From Phoronis australis (Eukaryota > Phoronida > Phoronidae), in NCBI GenBank assembly GCA_002633005.1, contig NMRA01000002.1, positions 394,876 to 458,875 on the forward strand: a stretch of DNA of 64,000 nt. Direction: 5' to 3'. How positions within the stretch are numbered: position 1 is the stretch's first letter; every line of letters starts with the position of its first letter. The position numbers and the translations under genes are program-made. Below are positions 49,901 through 60,245 of this stretch, piece after piece. The notes below the pieces were generated by a model that did no database searches, was not told where the DNA came from, and worked only from the letters and a program-made list of their open reading frames with translations.

Positions 49901-52868
49901 ATGTGTAATTAACAATGATGTGATGTCCACGGTATTGAGCTTTTTACTGTTAAAAATTTGTGCTTGTATGTCTTGCCAACAGGTGGCGAGAAAGACAAAT
50001 ATCTCACATATTTTTAATGGCAAAAATGTAAGGGCTGTTCCAGTAAAATCTGTATGGGAGGGGGGGAAGGCACCTTTTTTTCGCACCCACCACCCATATT
50101 TTTCATTTATTTCTTAAGCCTACCACCCGTAATATTTTATAAGTTTGAAATGCAACCACCCGTAATTTTTTTTGTTCTTGTGGTTGACTGCACAGGCGCT
50201 TGAGTTTATCTGTTCCTCCATCACCACTAACATCATTCATTACTAAGAAAACATGTTTCTTATATATGGTTATTAGCCATCGAGATATTCGAGCACCTGT
50301 GGTTAAATGGTGTTATGGGCATGCCGATGAGGAGATCGGAGGGAGTGAAAAAGTCGGAGGTTTTTGCAAGTTGCATTTTTGTTTCAGTTTTTGATTCTGT
50401 GCGGATTGTTTATAAAATTTACTAAAATTACCCACCATCAAACATTTATGGCCCAATGAAACAACAACGACCTGTAAATTTTCATTTTTTTGAAGTACGA
50501 CCACCAGCCATTTTGAAATTAAATCAAACGCAACCACCCATAAATTTTTATTTCAGTTGCCTTCCCCCCCCTCCCACACAGGTTTTGCTGGAACAGCCCT
50601 AAGTGAAGTCTAGTTGTGTTTTTAGGTTTTTTAGAGTCCGTGTAACGCAAGTACAATCAAATCGCTTTGCATCTAACATGGCTTTTGCTCGCTTGTAACG
50701 CTCCATTCTACACTAGTTCTAGGCCAACTATATTGTGTACAAGTTGATTTGGTAACAGCTAACTTCGGTTACAATGAACTTTTTAGAAATGTCGGAAGGA
50801 TTCATTGTAAAATGGCTCGACTATAAAAACATGCGGGGCTACAACAGAGATAATATCTTGTTACAATTAAGCTAAACTGAATTGATCGTGACTTAAGTTG
50901 GTTCCCGCTTTCAGTTACATGGACTTCATTTCATTCCAGGAGTTTTGGTGTTTGTCTGTGGGAGATCTTTGAGTTCGGTCGACAGCCGTACTGCGAGCTG
51001 AGCAACGAGAACGTCATAGAGCACGTAATACTGCAGAAAAGGATCAGACTTCCTAGGCCATTTTTGCATACAGCAGATGTACAGCACATGGATAAGTTGT
51101 AAGGAATTTCTTCATATTTTTAGGAACATGAAAATTTCCATTCTTGTTCGTGAATGGAAATTTTTGTGTTATTGAATATCATTTGATTTTAGAATTGACC
51201 TGGTCACATTAACAACTCTTCTTTTATCCTGTTTTGTTTTTGATAGGGTTGTACTATGCTCACCAGTTACGTTCGAAAATGAATGTGATGAAATTTTTCA
51301 AACATGGGTAGAAAGGTTGGTCTTTCCTGTTGCCAATTTGCTAAATGTAAAGCTTGGTGTAATTAAATTTTGTAAACTTGACATTATTAAAACAAGATTT
51401 TTTTAATATTTGCTTATTCTACCAATTCCATCGACTATGTGCTCATTCCTGTTTCACTTGCCTTGAAAAATCTGCCGTCTGCTATTTGTGCACCAAGAGG
51501 TTGCATTGATCTTTTTTTCTAAGCAGTAACATTTATGTTCCACCTGAATCAAACTTCCTCTCTCTGGACGTGTGTTAAGGAGAGCGTACACTGACTCATT
51601 CCTCATGGAAAGTTGGGAAATCTGGGAAAATAGTTTCCATTGTCCTTTTTAGGATTGTGAGGCACTGGTTAACCAATGCAGCATTGACATTAGACATAGA
51701 TATATGGTCTGTAGAAACTCATTTTAGTGATATGTCAAGCGGCCAGGAGTTGACTTTCTACTAGACGCAAGTAACCAGGTGGCATCTATACAACTGCCTG
51801 GCTTACTGAGCAGAGGATCACCACCAGGTGGCATCTATACCACTGCCTGACCTACCAAGCAGAGGATTGCCACCAGGTGGCATTTATACAATTGCCTGGC
51901 TTACCAAGCAGAGTATCGCCTGTTTGACACTCTCTGGATTCTGGAATAGAGGAGTCGATTTTCGCTATCTGTAAAATGATCAATGCATGGAAAGCTTCCA
52001 AACATTTCGTTAAGATAAATAAAACACCTTCAGTCATTCAGTTACACTTGGTAACAAGCATTTAATGATTGGTGCCTAAAAGCACTTACTCTGTGTCTAC
52101 TTATATTCTGGGAAATAACTCATGGAAAATGAAAATTATATCATGGAAAATTCATTGAAAATGAGAAACTAATATGGTTCATGCAATGTTTTTTGTGTTT
52201 TTTGGCTACTCGTCTGTATTTAATCACTGCAGGTGTTTCATTAGTTGCATAGTTCACTTTCGGTCATCTTTTCAACTTGCAGGTACGAGTTGATGGAACG
52301 CAGTTGGCTCAAGCCTGCCGACAGGCCAGAGGTTGCTCTTCTCAGTCGCATTCTCCAACATGTCAAGTGTTTAGAGACACAGTCTCAACACACAACTGGT
52401 TTTGATGACCAGTGGAACCGACTGCTGGCAAAGTCTGAACGCTCCGTCCCAGCGACTGACTCTTCTAACGCCAACGGGCAGCTCCACAACTCTGATAGGT
52501 GTTTCAGCTCAGATTTTTTGCCGTCACCATCGGAGCTCACGCACCAGCACGATATCGAACGTTTACCCACTCAGGACGAAGAGAGTAGACTTTTCAATGG
52601 CGAGGACGACCGTGATGACAGTTTTAGTTCACCAGCTCTATTCAAGGATCAAAGTATCATCACGAGCACACCTATAAAATCGCCGCCAACTGACTCGAGC
52701 GAGTATGCCACAGCAAACTCCATGTTGAGAACGCATGGGATGTCTAATGAGGTTTCTGAATACAACTCATTTAATGACTCCACTGTGAAAGAGTCGGATA
52801 ATGAACCTACGCTGCCGATTTCAAAAGATGGTGCTGTAGATACCATCCAAGAGCCCATTAGTGTGTAG
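37575..52868 (+). CDS. LMTK: Lemur tyrosine kinase family protein (LMTK/AATK), complete, 11 coding exons
   Basis: Exons 37575-37676 (or its duplicate 39446-39547), 43148-43367, 44210-44283, 45369-45496, 46095-46182, 47176-47309, 48045-48129, 49190-49308, 50940-51098, 51247-51315 and 52283-52868 join in phase to 587 codons plus stop. Order: N-terminal membrane segment (about residues 4-23), Cys24 and Cys27 possibly palmitoylated; acidic juxtamembrane region; kinase domain (about 115-425) with Gly loop GSGWFG, lysine K153 (VVIKQL), alpha-C glutamate in FMEEVKPYR, catalytic HHD (D250), DYG (D268), APE (294-296); then a ~160-residue tail. GWFGK, FMEEVxPYR, DLALRNC, IGDYG and FEFGRQPY are LMTK hallmarks. 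Vertebrate members are membrane-anchored, mostly Ser/Thr-active kinases in neurons and endosomal traffic, with tails of about 1000 residues; this one is much shorter. Family certain, function inferred. Confidence 0.93.
37935..39804. repeat. Large direct duplication with LMTK first exon, copy 2
   Basis: Second copy of 36075-37933 with a few indels and substitutions. It continues uninterrupted into the rest of the CAGGGCTCGA element and LMTK intron 1, so this copy is the one physically linked to the rest of the gene. Confidence 0.95.
39446..39547 (+). CDS. LMTK: LMTK coding exon 1, copy 2
   Basis: Base-for-base the same 34 codons as 37575-37676, with the same acceptor and donor. If both exons were joined in one mRNA the insert would be 104 nt and shift the first frame, so only one can serve as the start exon. 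The duplication may be an assembly artefact. Confidence 0.85.
39606..42248. mobile_element. 2.6-kb element with CAGGGCTCGA terminal inverted repeats
   Basis: Left end CAGGGCTCGACATAACGAGC, right end GTAGCATCGAGCCCTG, with shared subterminal GCGACCTGG/GCGAGCTG blocks on both sides. A 5-bp direct repeat GTGTG flanks it, which is weak evidence for a target-site duplication. The interior has no recognisable transposase, so it is non-autonomous; end sequence suggests a hAT-like group. It sits directly after LMTK exon 1, in intron 1. Confidence 0.65.
42249..43147. other. LMTK intron 1, last part
   Basis: AT-rich intron sequence. No exon or repeat was identified before the exon 2 acceptor TTTGCAG. 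Confidence 0.6.
43148..43367 (+). CDS. LMTK: LMTK coding exon 2 (juxtamembrane region)
   Basis: Codes [20 protein letters not shown] and on to [11 protein letters not shown]. It is acidic and proline-containing with no fold predicted. In vertebrate LMTKs the equivalent region links the membrane anchor to the kinase. Confidence 0.85.
43687..44165 (-). mobile_element. TTAA MITE family, copy D
   Basis: Reverse-orientation, diverged copy. AGAATTAGATTTTTGATTTC, GGGTCATGTGATCATG and the 3' part up to about 44160 correspond to copy A. The left end TTAAGGTTGTGTGA is a plausible decayed terminus. Confidence 0.6.
44210..44283 (+). CDS. LMTK: LMTK coding exon 3 (glycine loop)
   Basis: Codes [20 protein letters not shown] then WFGK, the start of the kinase domain with the Gly-rich loop G126-S-G-W-F-G131. 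Confidence 0.93.
44967..45313. mobile_element. MITE with long (~85-bp) terminal inverted repeats
   Basis: From about 44967 inward, GAGCACAGGC, CCACTCATG, TTTTCATTTACT and GATAAGGGGTCTGTAACCCT are mirrored by AGGGTTACAGACCCTTTATC, AGTAAATGAAAA and GCGCCTGTGAT ending near 45313. No coding capacity. Only 55 bp separates it from LMTK exon 4. Family unknown. Confidence 0.8.
45369..45496 (+). CDS. LMTK: LMTK coding exon 4 (catalytic lysine, alpha-C)
   Basis: Codes [20 protein letters not shown] then [23 protein letters not shown]153 is the ATP-binding lysine, and FMEEVKPYR contains the alpha-C glutamate. The usual GK-V after the Gly loop is GK-A here. Confidence 0.93.
45666..45979 (+). mobile_element. 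TTAA MITE family, copy E (internally deleted)
   Basis: Perfect TTAA at both ends (45666-45669, 45976-45979) with terminal repeats GGTCATGTAGGATCC and GGTTCTACATAATC. At 314 bp it lacks the middle of the longer copies. Confidence 0.85.
46095..46182 (+). CDS. LMTK: LMTK coding exon 5 (N-lobe beta strands, hinge)
   Basis: Codes [20 protein letters not shown] then [14 protein letters not shown]-x-LLG-x-C is standard kinase beta4 sequence, and QYYPM leads to the hinge. Confidence 0.93.
46570..46746. repeat. 61-bp tandem repeat, three copies
   Basis: GGTTGTCTTGGTCAAATAT recurs at 46571, 46632 and 46693, each followed by CATGCTCTACAATGTAGTTG. It lies in LMTK intron 5. Confidence 0.95.
47176..47309 (+). 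CDS. LMTK: LMTK coding exon 6 (hinge to catalytic loop)
   Basis: Codes [20 protein letters not shown] and on to [11 protein letters not shown] plus two bases of a second His codon. GDLKxFL is the LMTK hinge/alpha-D motif. The exon ends exactly at the catalytic loop. Confidence 0.93.
47310..48044. other. LMTK intron 6
   Basis: No repeat element. AGGTCAAAGGTTA at 47494-47506 is a DR1-type nuclear-receptor half-site pair, which may be chance. Confidence 0.3.
48045..48129 (+). CDS. LMTK: LMTK coding exon 7 (catalytic loop and DYG)
   Basis: Codes [20 protein letters not shown] then GVSEDLYK. With the split codon the loop reads H-H-D-L-A-L-R-N, and the Mg motif is DYG as in all LMTKs. Confidence 0.94.
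48130..49189. other. LMTK intron 7
   Basis: The open frame at 48421-48768 (115 codons, basic C-terminal part) has no recognisable domain and is probably non-coding. Nothing else was noted. Confidence 0.5.
49190..49308 (+). CDS. LMTK: LMTK coding exon 8 (activation segment, APE)
   Basis: Codes [20 protein letters not shown] and on to FTLAANV. It carries activation-loop tyrosines (DYY) and VPVRWCAPE, equivalent to the WxPLRWxAPE of vertebrate LMTKs. Confidence 0.94.
49655..49879. mobile_element. Small MITE with TATCAAAGGTCAT ends
   Basis: Left GGTTTTATCAAAGGTCATAG pairs with right CTTATGACCTTTGATAGAAT. The adjacent CTAAGAAGGTCAT and GGCTTAGCCTGG also correspond. Length is about 225 bp. It shares end sequence with 19285-19493. 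Confidence 0.7.
50032..50599. mobile_element. 568-bp MITE with TAA target-site duplication (PIF/Harbinger-like)
   Basis: Terminal inverted repeats of about 45 bp start GGGCTGTTCCAGTAAAATCT and end AGGTTTTGCTGGAACAGCCC, each with a G/C-run inside. They are flanked by TAA at 50029-50031 and 50600-50602. The 3-bp TWA duplication suggests PIF/Harbinger mobilisation. Interior repeats CCACCACCCATA/CCACCCGTAAT. It has no transposase and lies in LMTK intron 8. Confidence 0.88.
50940..51098 (+). CDS. LMTK: LMTK coding exon 9 (alpha-F to alpha-G)
   Basis: Codes [20 protein letters not shown] and on to [16 protein letters not shown]. The [11 protein letters not shown] motif is very close to vertebrate LMTK WELFELGxQPY. 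Confidence 0.95.
51247..51315 (+). CDS. LMTK: LMTK coding exon 10
   Basis: Codes [20 protein letters not shown] then VE, with split codons for Leu and Arg at the two ends. It is a less conserved kinase C-lobe stretch, accepted because splice sites and phase fit on both sides. Confidence 0.75.
51775..51921. repeat. 49-bp tandem repeat, three copies
   Basis: CCAGGTGGCATCTATAC recurs at 51775, 51824 and 51873, followed by ACTGCCTG and AAGCAGAG, in LMTK intron 10. Confidence 0.93.
52283..52868 (+). CDS. LMTK: LMTK coding exon 11 (kinase end and C-terminal tail)
   Basis: Codes [20 protein letters not shown] and on to the stop TAG at 52866-52868. W-L-x-P-x-D-R-P closes the kinase, and [10 protein letters not shown] matches the E-F-x-x-RW-x-x-L box just after vertebrate LMTK kinase domains. 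The rest is Ser/Asp/Glu-rich and looks disordered. The tail is far shorter than the ~1000 residues of vertebrate members; an additional spliced exon cannot be excluded. Confidence 0.9.
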
Positions 52869-53361
52869 CATGTAATTTTTCTTTTCAGCAATGATTTATA
52901 TTACCGAAGCGTGTTGTAGCTGTTTACCGTATATATCCTGAAGCTTTTTTGGCATATGGGAAGGTTGTATTAGCAAGAATGACAGATTGTTCTGAAAGCA
53001 ATTCAAATTACATGAACTAGTCTGCTGTTCAAGAGTAATCAGGTCATATTCGTCAGAGAAAAGAACTCATTTTGTTCAATTTGGTCTGATATTGCTGAAT
53101 TGAATATTGTGTGTTTTCATTCAAATAGAAAAGCAGTTTTTGCATCCATATTTTTCATGTGTTGAGCATGCCAGCTTAGACTTGCAACATGCCTTTGTGG
53201 TCCCTGGCTCCAGTACTGGGTATTTATATGCAGGGTTTTTCCTGTTATTTATTTAACAAACCTGTTTTTGTGGTCTGCTTACATATCTTTCCTCATATTG
53301 GGTCAGTATGTTATTTGGGCATTTGTTTGACGTGTCTGTTTTTCTACACTTTTATAATTCT

Positions 53362-53764
53362 GGGCCCGGTCTCTAATCTTTGTACTCGAAACGAACTCGG
53401 AACTATTTTTGGCAATTTCTCTGCTCCTTTTGTGCGAACTTAAGATAATTGGTTATCAGACTGTGCTCGAATACATTATAGTTTATGCATAGGAGTTTCT
53501 AGTTCAAGTTTGCCCTTGAAGTCCCTTATATTCGTGCTACAAACTCGAGTAAAAACTCGAAATTTCGAGTTCAAACTCGAACTTATTGCTTTAATATTGG
53601 GTTTACAAACTGTGAACTAAGGGCAATAAATTATCTACGTAAGTTATTGTGTACTCGAGCATAGAATAATAGACACTTATCTTGAGTTCGCCCAAAAGTA
53701 GAGTAGAAAATGCCAAACCTAATTTCGAGTTCCATTTCGAGTAAAAAGATTGGAGACCGGGCCC
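53362..53764. mobile_element. 403-bp MITE with GGGCCCGGTCTC ends
   Basis: Left GGGCCCGGTCTCTAATCTTT is mirrored by right AAAGATTGGAGACCGGGCCC, continuing into ACTCGAAA/TTTCGAGT. The interior is rich in CGAGTT palindromes. No clear target-site duplication. It is about 500 bp past the LMTK stop, so it may be part of the 3' UTR. Confidence 0.85.
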
Positions 53765-54975
53765 TGATCTTACCTAAACGAATAGTTGTTTTTTGAAAAA
53801 TTTGCCGTTGAACAGTGAAATATTGTTTTTTATCTTGTTGAGCGTGTGCTCTTAAGTTTTTTGTCATGAATACTTAGACAGATACATAAGTGGTACAAAG
53901 AGATAAATTTTCGTTTGTTTGACATATGCAATACTCATTACGTAATGCATCATGATTATAATTATCAAATCTTAGTTAGTATGCTGTATGTACTTCACAC
54001 TATTCAATGAACATGCTGAGGTTCTTGTTGCAGGTTATAGTTTTTTAACTGTTTGTGTTTTTGTGAATCACTATTGGCAACATGAATAACTGGTTGAGGA
54101 TTATCGTTTTAAGTATAAACCTGACTTGTCCGTCTTTGTTGTAGCTACAGTTTGCAGTGTTTAGTTGTCGAAAAATCAAAAAATTTCTTGACATGATTCC
54201 ATTTCCGTGATCAAATCAAGTCACAGGTAATGTGAACATGCAGCGTTTTCAAATTCACCCATTTTGGGGTTGGCCAAGCAGTTTTAGGGTTGGCCAAGTC
54301 CAGTAAACTCTGAAGCGTTTTCCTGAGTTGTAGATAGATAGTTTCATTGATAACTTAAATAGAATCCATTAGTGCAAGGAATATTACCAGACTGATTTTA
54401 ATAAAATTCATGAGAGTAGAAGGCATATGTCCATTTTTATGTGGTAGTCAGCTATACTTCTGGCTTGTCATACTCATAAACGCTAGAGAGCTTATCTGTC
54501 GTTGTTTTGGGAAAACCTATAACATGATTGGTTTGGTCCCAAGTGTGGGCGGGACCAAGTCTTGGTATTGATGTTTAAGAGCAGCCTTCCGACGAAGTGT
54601 TCAGGGATGGTAAAAACGTACCAGAAAATGGATACTGTTTCAGATGTTTTATATTATTAATTGAAGAAAAGGTCGTGTTGCTAAGAATTGGTGACAACAG
54701 TACCATGACTGCATTATGCACCCGTTATTTTTTGCTTACCAAGATTTTAGATCCTGCCCTTTCCCATGGTTTCCTTATTTGTGAATGAATTGCTTAGAAT
54801 CTCGTGGATTTTCTATCTACTCTATTTCTTGTTGGACAATTTTCTGTAGATCTATTTTAATAATTCTTGTATGAACTGAAGATTATGGAAGGTTTTAAGG
54901 TAGTAATTCGAAAGAAATTATAACAGGAATGAGAATCTCGTGTCTACTCTGCAGAATGTATAGTTGCTTTGTTGT

Positions 54976-55402
54976 TTAAGGTTAAATAATGCCTTTTCGA
55001 CGTCTGCACTCAACCAAATATATAGTAAACTATAACTTCCGACAGTAAAAGTATGTTTTTCTGAAAGTAGAGGGCCTTAACTTCATACCAAAAGAAAGGT
55101 ACATTCATACCAAAATATCAATAGCACGACCAAATTTTGTTTTATGTGTTTGAGATGAAATCTCAAAAATGCTGTTTTCAGTTTGTTTCCATGTTACACA
55201 CGTTTTGGATATTTTTTTCAAATTCCTATGATTAATCCTATTTTTGGTTGGAACCCGTAGCATAAAAAGGATCATTTTAAAATCGAGTCCTAACAACATT
55301 TTGGATATCAAAGTTTTATTTGAATCCAATTGATCGTCTCTGAGATACGATGTTCTGAAGTTGGCCAATTTTGGACATTTCTTTAGGGTCGTGACGTTAT
55401 GA
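54976..55402 (-). mobile_element. TTAA MITE family, copy F
   Basis: Reverse copy: TTTCTGAAAGTAGA, GAGATGAAATCTCAAAAATG, AAAAGGATCATTTTAAAAT and GGCCAATTTTGGACATTTC match copy A. The left end at TTAAGGTTAAAT is approximate. Confidence 0.65.
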
Positions 55403-55663
55403 GTGTTTCTTTCAATATGTGGGTTACAGACACAAGTGTATGTTATCTGAGTGAGGAAGTTTCTTGAAATTGTGACCGCAATGAAATTGTTGGTTTCTTG
55501 TCCCACAGGTCTTTGCTGTTTTCAGAGTCTGCTGTTTTTGACACTCTGGAGTACTTTCGTAGCAGTTGCTTGTATTTATTATACTGCATGTAAAATTGTT
55601 ATGGATATTAAACTTTTATCTTTCATCTTGTTTTTCTGTCGAAGTAACGACATCTAAATTCTC

Positions 55664-56108
55664 TTTATGTAAGACCTTACTGACAAGTTAGCATATTCAG
55701 CAAAATATCTTAACTTCATAAAGCATATATTTTCCGAAAGTAAAAAAACCCTGTAGAATTAGATTTTTTCTTTTTACCAATGTGTCCTTTTTTCTTAAAT
55801 TTAGCTAATAAAGGTACATTGATCGCGAAACAATGGTATCAGTAACATAGTCAGATTTTATTTTACATAAATGTCCAAGATGAGCTCTACAAAATGCTAG
55901 TAGTTATCTTAAATATCATTTCATTTTCTATTATTTGATGACCCTCGTGCAAAAGTGGGTCATTCAAAAACTATTCTATCATCATTTTAGAGAACAGTGT
56001 ATAACTCAGTATGTGGTCTTCATATGAATCCGACCGGCCATTTCTGAAATCTGATGTAGCGAAGTTAGCCAAATTTGGACGTTTCTCTAGGATCCTACAT
56101 CAGGTTAA
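55664..56108 (-). mobile_element. TTAA MITE family, copy G
   Basis: The left end TTTATGTAAGACCTTAC and right end CTAGGATCCTACATCAGGTTAA (TTAA at 56105-56108) form the inverted ends. The interior agrees with copies A and D. Confidence 0.8.
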
Positions 56109-56877
56109 GATGAAACAGAGCCAGAGTGCACAGGTGAAATGTGACGCGTATACCAGTGGCATTTTTATATTGCACGTGTTGGAAGAAATATTCCACTATG
56201 AAAACCTGCCGATTTAAGGAAAACCCTCGGATGTGCTATCAGAACTGAGCCGTCCATTACAATCAGAATTGCCATTCAATGTTTTCCACTATTGCTCTTT
56301 GTCAAAAATGAAGTTATAATTACTCTCTGTAGGTAATATTCTGGCACATTTGTTTAGTAGTTGCAGGGCTCCAAGAGCTTAATTATTCTACGTACCATAT
56401 CCTCACGGGTACAGGCCTGGGGCTTATAAAGTGTGATTTACTAAAAATGGGATCATCTTGTACAATAAAATCTCCCCAATTTCTTTAAAAAATGATTGGC
56501 AAAAATATTTTTTTCATTTTTCAAAGGTCACCCACACTTGTGAATATTCACAATTTCTCAAGAAAACATTGACTGATGATAGTTGTGGTACCGAAACATT
56601 TATTTGGTTTTACTGGTCTTTTATGAAAAAAATTCCATATTGCCCGCAAAATTAACAAGATTTTACTTTACCTTAGCAGACCGTGGGTTGGAATTTGCCC
56701 AGAAGCCCTTGATGTAAAACTTTACATGGACAATTAATGAAATCTCTGCAATTGCTGTTAAAACCACCTGACTACTGAAAGGTAGACCAGTTATCATGAA
56801 CGACAGTCCATCAGCAAATCAGTCCTTCCACATTGAACTATTTGTCATACATGTAGGTTATATAGCTAATCAAGAGG

Positions 56878-56952
56878 TCCTGCATTCTGAGAACCAGTTT
56901 GATGATAGATATTCAGTTGAGAAACTGGTTCTCGTATTGCAGTACTCCCTGT
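56878..56952. repeat. ~75-bp hairpin element
   Basis: GAGAACCAGTTT and AAACTGGTTCTC are inverted arms with further pairing outside (GCATTC / GTATTGC). The same arms occur at 59385-59462 and 59858-59935, so this is a small repeat family. Confidence 0.7.
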
Positions 56953-59378
56953 AGTGACGATTTCCAGTTATACATTATGGAGTAGTGACACTGCACCTTG
57001 TATTTCAGCTTACAGAGGAAAAATGAGGAAAACTTGGGTTGGGTCAACACATGCAGAAATAACTAAATCGGTTATAGATTCGCACCACACTGAATAGTGC
57101 CCGCCACATACTGTGCTGCCATCTACCATCAATTATTTGTTTTGACACTGGTTCAAAAAAGCTAGAAGTTCCTTCTCGGTAACTTGTGAAAATTTTGGGT
57201 AATTTTCAAATGATGATGTGTTACTTATTCTTACTTCTCTCTGGCACAATTTCCAGGAAACTACTAAACCTTTCTTGGAAACTACTGGTTTTGTCAAAGC
57301 TCAAGCTCCACAAAAATTCCAGCACGGACATGATCTAAAATCCGTCTTTGGCAGAATATTCATCACTATACAAGCACATCACATAAAAAGTCTCACTTGA
57401 AACCATGACAAGACTCCGGGCCTCAAAATATCTACAACTTGGTCAATCACAATGCAAAATTAATTTGGCACATTTCACTTAATATCTTTTGAGAACAAAC
57501 GTCGCTCAATATACAAGGGCAATCAAGTGGTCTCAAATGTTGTAGGACACTGATGAGAAAAAAATCAAACACGCTTTTATGAATTGGATATTTTTATATT
57601 TATTAATAAGAGCAAAGTCTATTGTACAAAACACAAAATGAGCAAGTCATGAAAACTAAGAATAGAATACTCCATTTCACCCACAGCAGCAATACTAACA
57701 ACCCTTAGCTCAGATTAATGCAACTTCCTGAAATTTAAATTAAGTTACGGTTTTTAGTACTTAATTTCGAGTAATATTTATTTTATATGCAACTCGTGAT
57801 TAATTTCAAACTCTGCTTCATAATGCCGTGCATCTAGTTGTAGGAAATCAAAAATCTCAAATAAGTTAAAAGCAAAACACCAATATTGACCGTTATAATT
57901 CTTGTTCCGTGACAACTGTTCAATAGCACAAGTGTACCCATTTCCGACACCTTTTTCACGTTATTTAGTACTTCAGTACCAATTGTGTAGCATTTCTGGA
58001 AAAGTTAACCCAATGTAATAAAATATTTTCCCAGGCTTTTGAATGGTGCAACTAAGAAAAAATCTGACTGGAGACTAAATTTTACAGACAAATCACTCAG
58101 TTCATGAAGTGTGTACCCACGATCTAAACCAAACAATTCCGTTTCTGAAAGCTCGTTTCAAAAAGTCATGATTTCCCGACAAGAAGTAATTTACCAAAAT
58201 TAAAATTAGGAATTTTCAATATTCTTTAATGTTCATTTCTCCATCAAATTTGCTAATTTTCTTAAAAAAGAAAACTTCCCACTCCTCTACTGCCAGTGTG
58301 ATGTTACCCGCGTTCAAAACAAGCAAGATTTAGCCCACGTGCACTTCAGCAAAAAAAAAGAAACGAGCGCAGAGCAACCTGTGTCCGTCGTGCAACAGGC
58401 AAGACCATCAAATACTTAGTTGTTCAACAAAAATTGTAAGGGAGTCAATCATGGGTATACTGTCTATCATGGCTAAACTGATGCTACAGATAGAAAGGCA
58501 GGCAGCTGTATCCTACAAAAATAAACAAGCTGTGACGTGCAAGTCCCGCAACCTTACTAAGATGAGCGAAGTCTAAAAGAGCAATTTTGCGTTTACACAT
58601 TACCTCAAAGCAGACCGACGAATCAAAACTTGACTGTCATTGTCAGATGTTTCACGTCACACGATGGTTTTAAGTTTCAACACAGACCAGACATATTAAC
58701 CCGGACCAGCAGTGTTTTGTTCACGCATTCCTAAATCCGAAACCTATAACTTTTTTCTCACTTAGCTATGCACTAAGAGAAAAAAATTCGAAAATCTTCA
58801 AACACACTCCACCAAGATGGTGAAAAATTGCAGAGCAAGCCAAAATCTGTTAAGTAAATATGCCTAAGCTAAACCAGGTGTCATACACAATACATCCTCG
58901 ACAATCGAATAAAAACTGACAGAACGAAATAGAGCGGTATAACTATGCTTGCTTGACATACATGAAAACAAGAAGAGAAAATGTTTAAGCTATAAGCCCA
59001 GTTATCAAGACAAGGCCAGTCGCTGAATCCAGAGTCACACAAACAGAAGAACTGCAAAGAAAACGGTATGAACTTTTCTTTTTACAATAATTTCCTAAGT
59101 TACAAATATACATATATATAAAATATTTCTGACAATTACTCTTAGCATTCAAACCTCTATAACCCAAAGTATTTCTTTCGCACTTTACCCCAGCCAGTGT
59201 TCAGCCTTCACAATTCGGCCATAGCCGAACGTTTCCCCCAGCTTATTGCATAAATCATGAATTAATTATGGATCACTGACAGAGGACTAGCGTTTTCTGA
59301 ATTCAAAGAAAACGGATTCATTCCATCGCCTTTAACTAATGCCTCCCAGTATCAAGTGCATACAACAGAAAAAATCAC

Positions 59379-59771
59379 TTACAGAGGTTCCTTAGTTTGA
59401 GAACCAGTTTTCTTCATTGAATAACAGGCATCAAATTGGTTCTCAAAATCTGGGACTCCAATAAGAAACTATTACCAAGAATCCAACATGGTGGTAGTTG
59501 TAAATTTTTTAACAGCGTCACCCAAGATTAGTTCATCCCTCAATTATTTGAGATAACCTATGACATCACACCTTTAATTAACCTATGACATCACACCTTT
59601 AATTAACATGACCTAATAAAGGTCATACACAGTAATCCAAAAGAAGTCCCACTGAAATATTAACTCATGAATATGCAAACTAGTGCATAACGAAAAGAAT
59701 TGGGGAAGAGTCCATTGATAATGATGCTTGTTCGCATGCACGCGAGATTGTAGATGACCTAAAGGAGGCGA
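59379..59771. repeat. Direct duplication at the Rac 3' end, copy 1
   Basis: 393 bp matching 59853-60245, ending inside the last codons of Rac (including the TAG) and followed by an N at 59772. Before it the sequence reads ...AATCAC-TTACAGAGG with no MITE. Contains a two-copy 25-bp repeat with CCTATGACATCACACC. Confidence 0.95.
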
Positions 59772-59772
59772 N

Positions 59773-59852
59773 TTTTCTAAAGACCACCACCCATGAATTT
59801 TTATTTCTACTGCCGTCCCCCCCCTCCCACACGGATTTTACTGGAACAGCCC
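59773..59852. mobile_element. Right end of the GGGCTGTTCC MITE
   Basis: 80 bp matching the right end of the 50032-50599 element (ACCACCCATGAATTTTTATT, C-run, CTGGAACAGCCC), followed by TTA, the target-site trinucleotide. The left part is missing at the N. Confidence 0.85.
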
Positions 59853-60232
59853 TTACAGAGGTTCCTTAGTTTGAGAACCAGTTTTCTTCATTGAATAACA
59901 GGCATCAAACTGGTTCTCAAAATCTGGGACTCCAATAAGAAACTATTGCCAAGAATCCAACATGGTGGTAGTTGTAAATTTTTTAACAGCGTCACCCAAG
60001 ATTAGTTCATCCCTCAATTATTTCAGATAACCTATGACATCACACCTTTAATTAACCTATGACATCACACCTTTAATTAACATGACCTAATAAAGGTCAT
60101 ACACAGTAATCCAAAAGAAGTCCCACTGAAATATTAACTCATGAATATGCAAACTAGTGCATAACGAAAAGAATTGGGGAAGAGTCCATTGATAATGATG
60201 CTTGTTCGCATGCATGCGAGATTGTAGATGAC

Positions 60233-60245
<13 letters not shown>
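59853..60245. repeat. Direct duplication at the Rac 3' end, copy 2
   Basis: 393 bp, nearly identical to 59379-59771. This copy runs on into the intact last Rac exon. Confidence 0.95.

Larger units (their letters stand above)
52869..60232. other. Intergenic region and 3' UTRs between LMTK and Rac (convergent)
   Basis: No coding exon recognised. The genes are convergent, so both ends should be 3' UTR. Candidate AATAAA signals are 54400-54405 (plus strand, LMTK) and 57599-57604 (minus strand, Rac). It holds several MITEs, listed separately. The 133-codon minus-strand frame at 55105-55506 lies largely in MITE copy F. Confidence 0.5.

Noticed and set aside
55105-55506. 133-codon minus-strand frame as a gene between LMTK and Rac
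   Set aside because: It lies mostly within TTAA MITE copy F.
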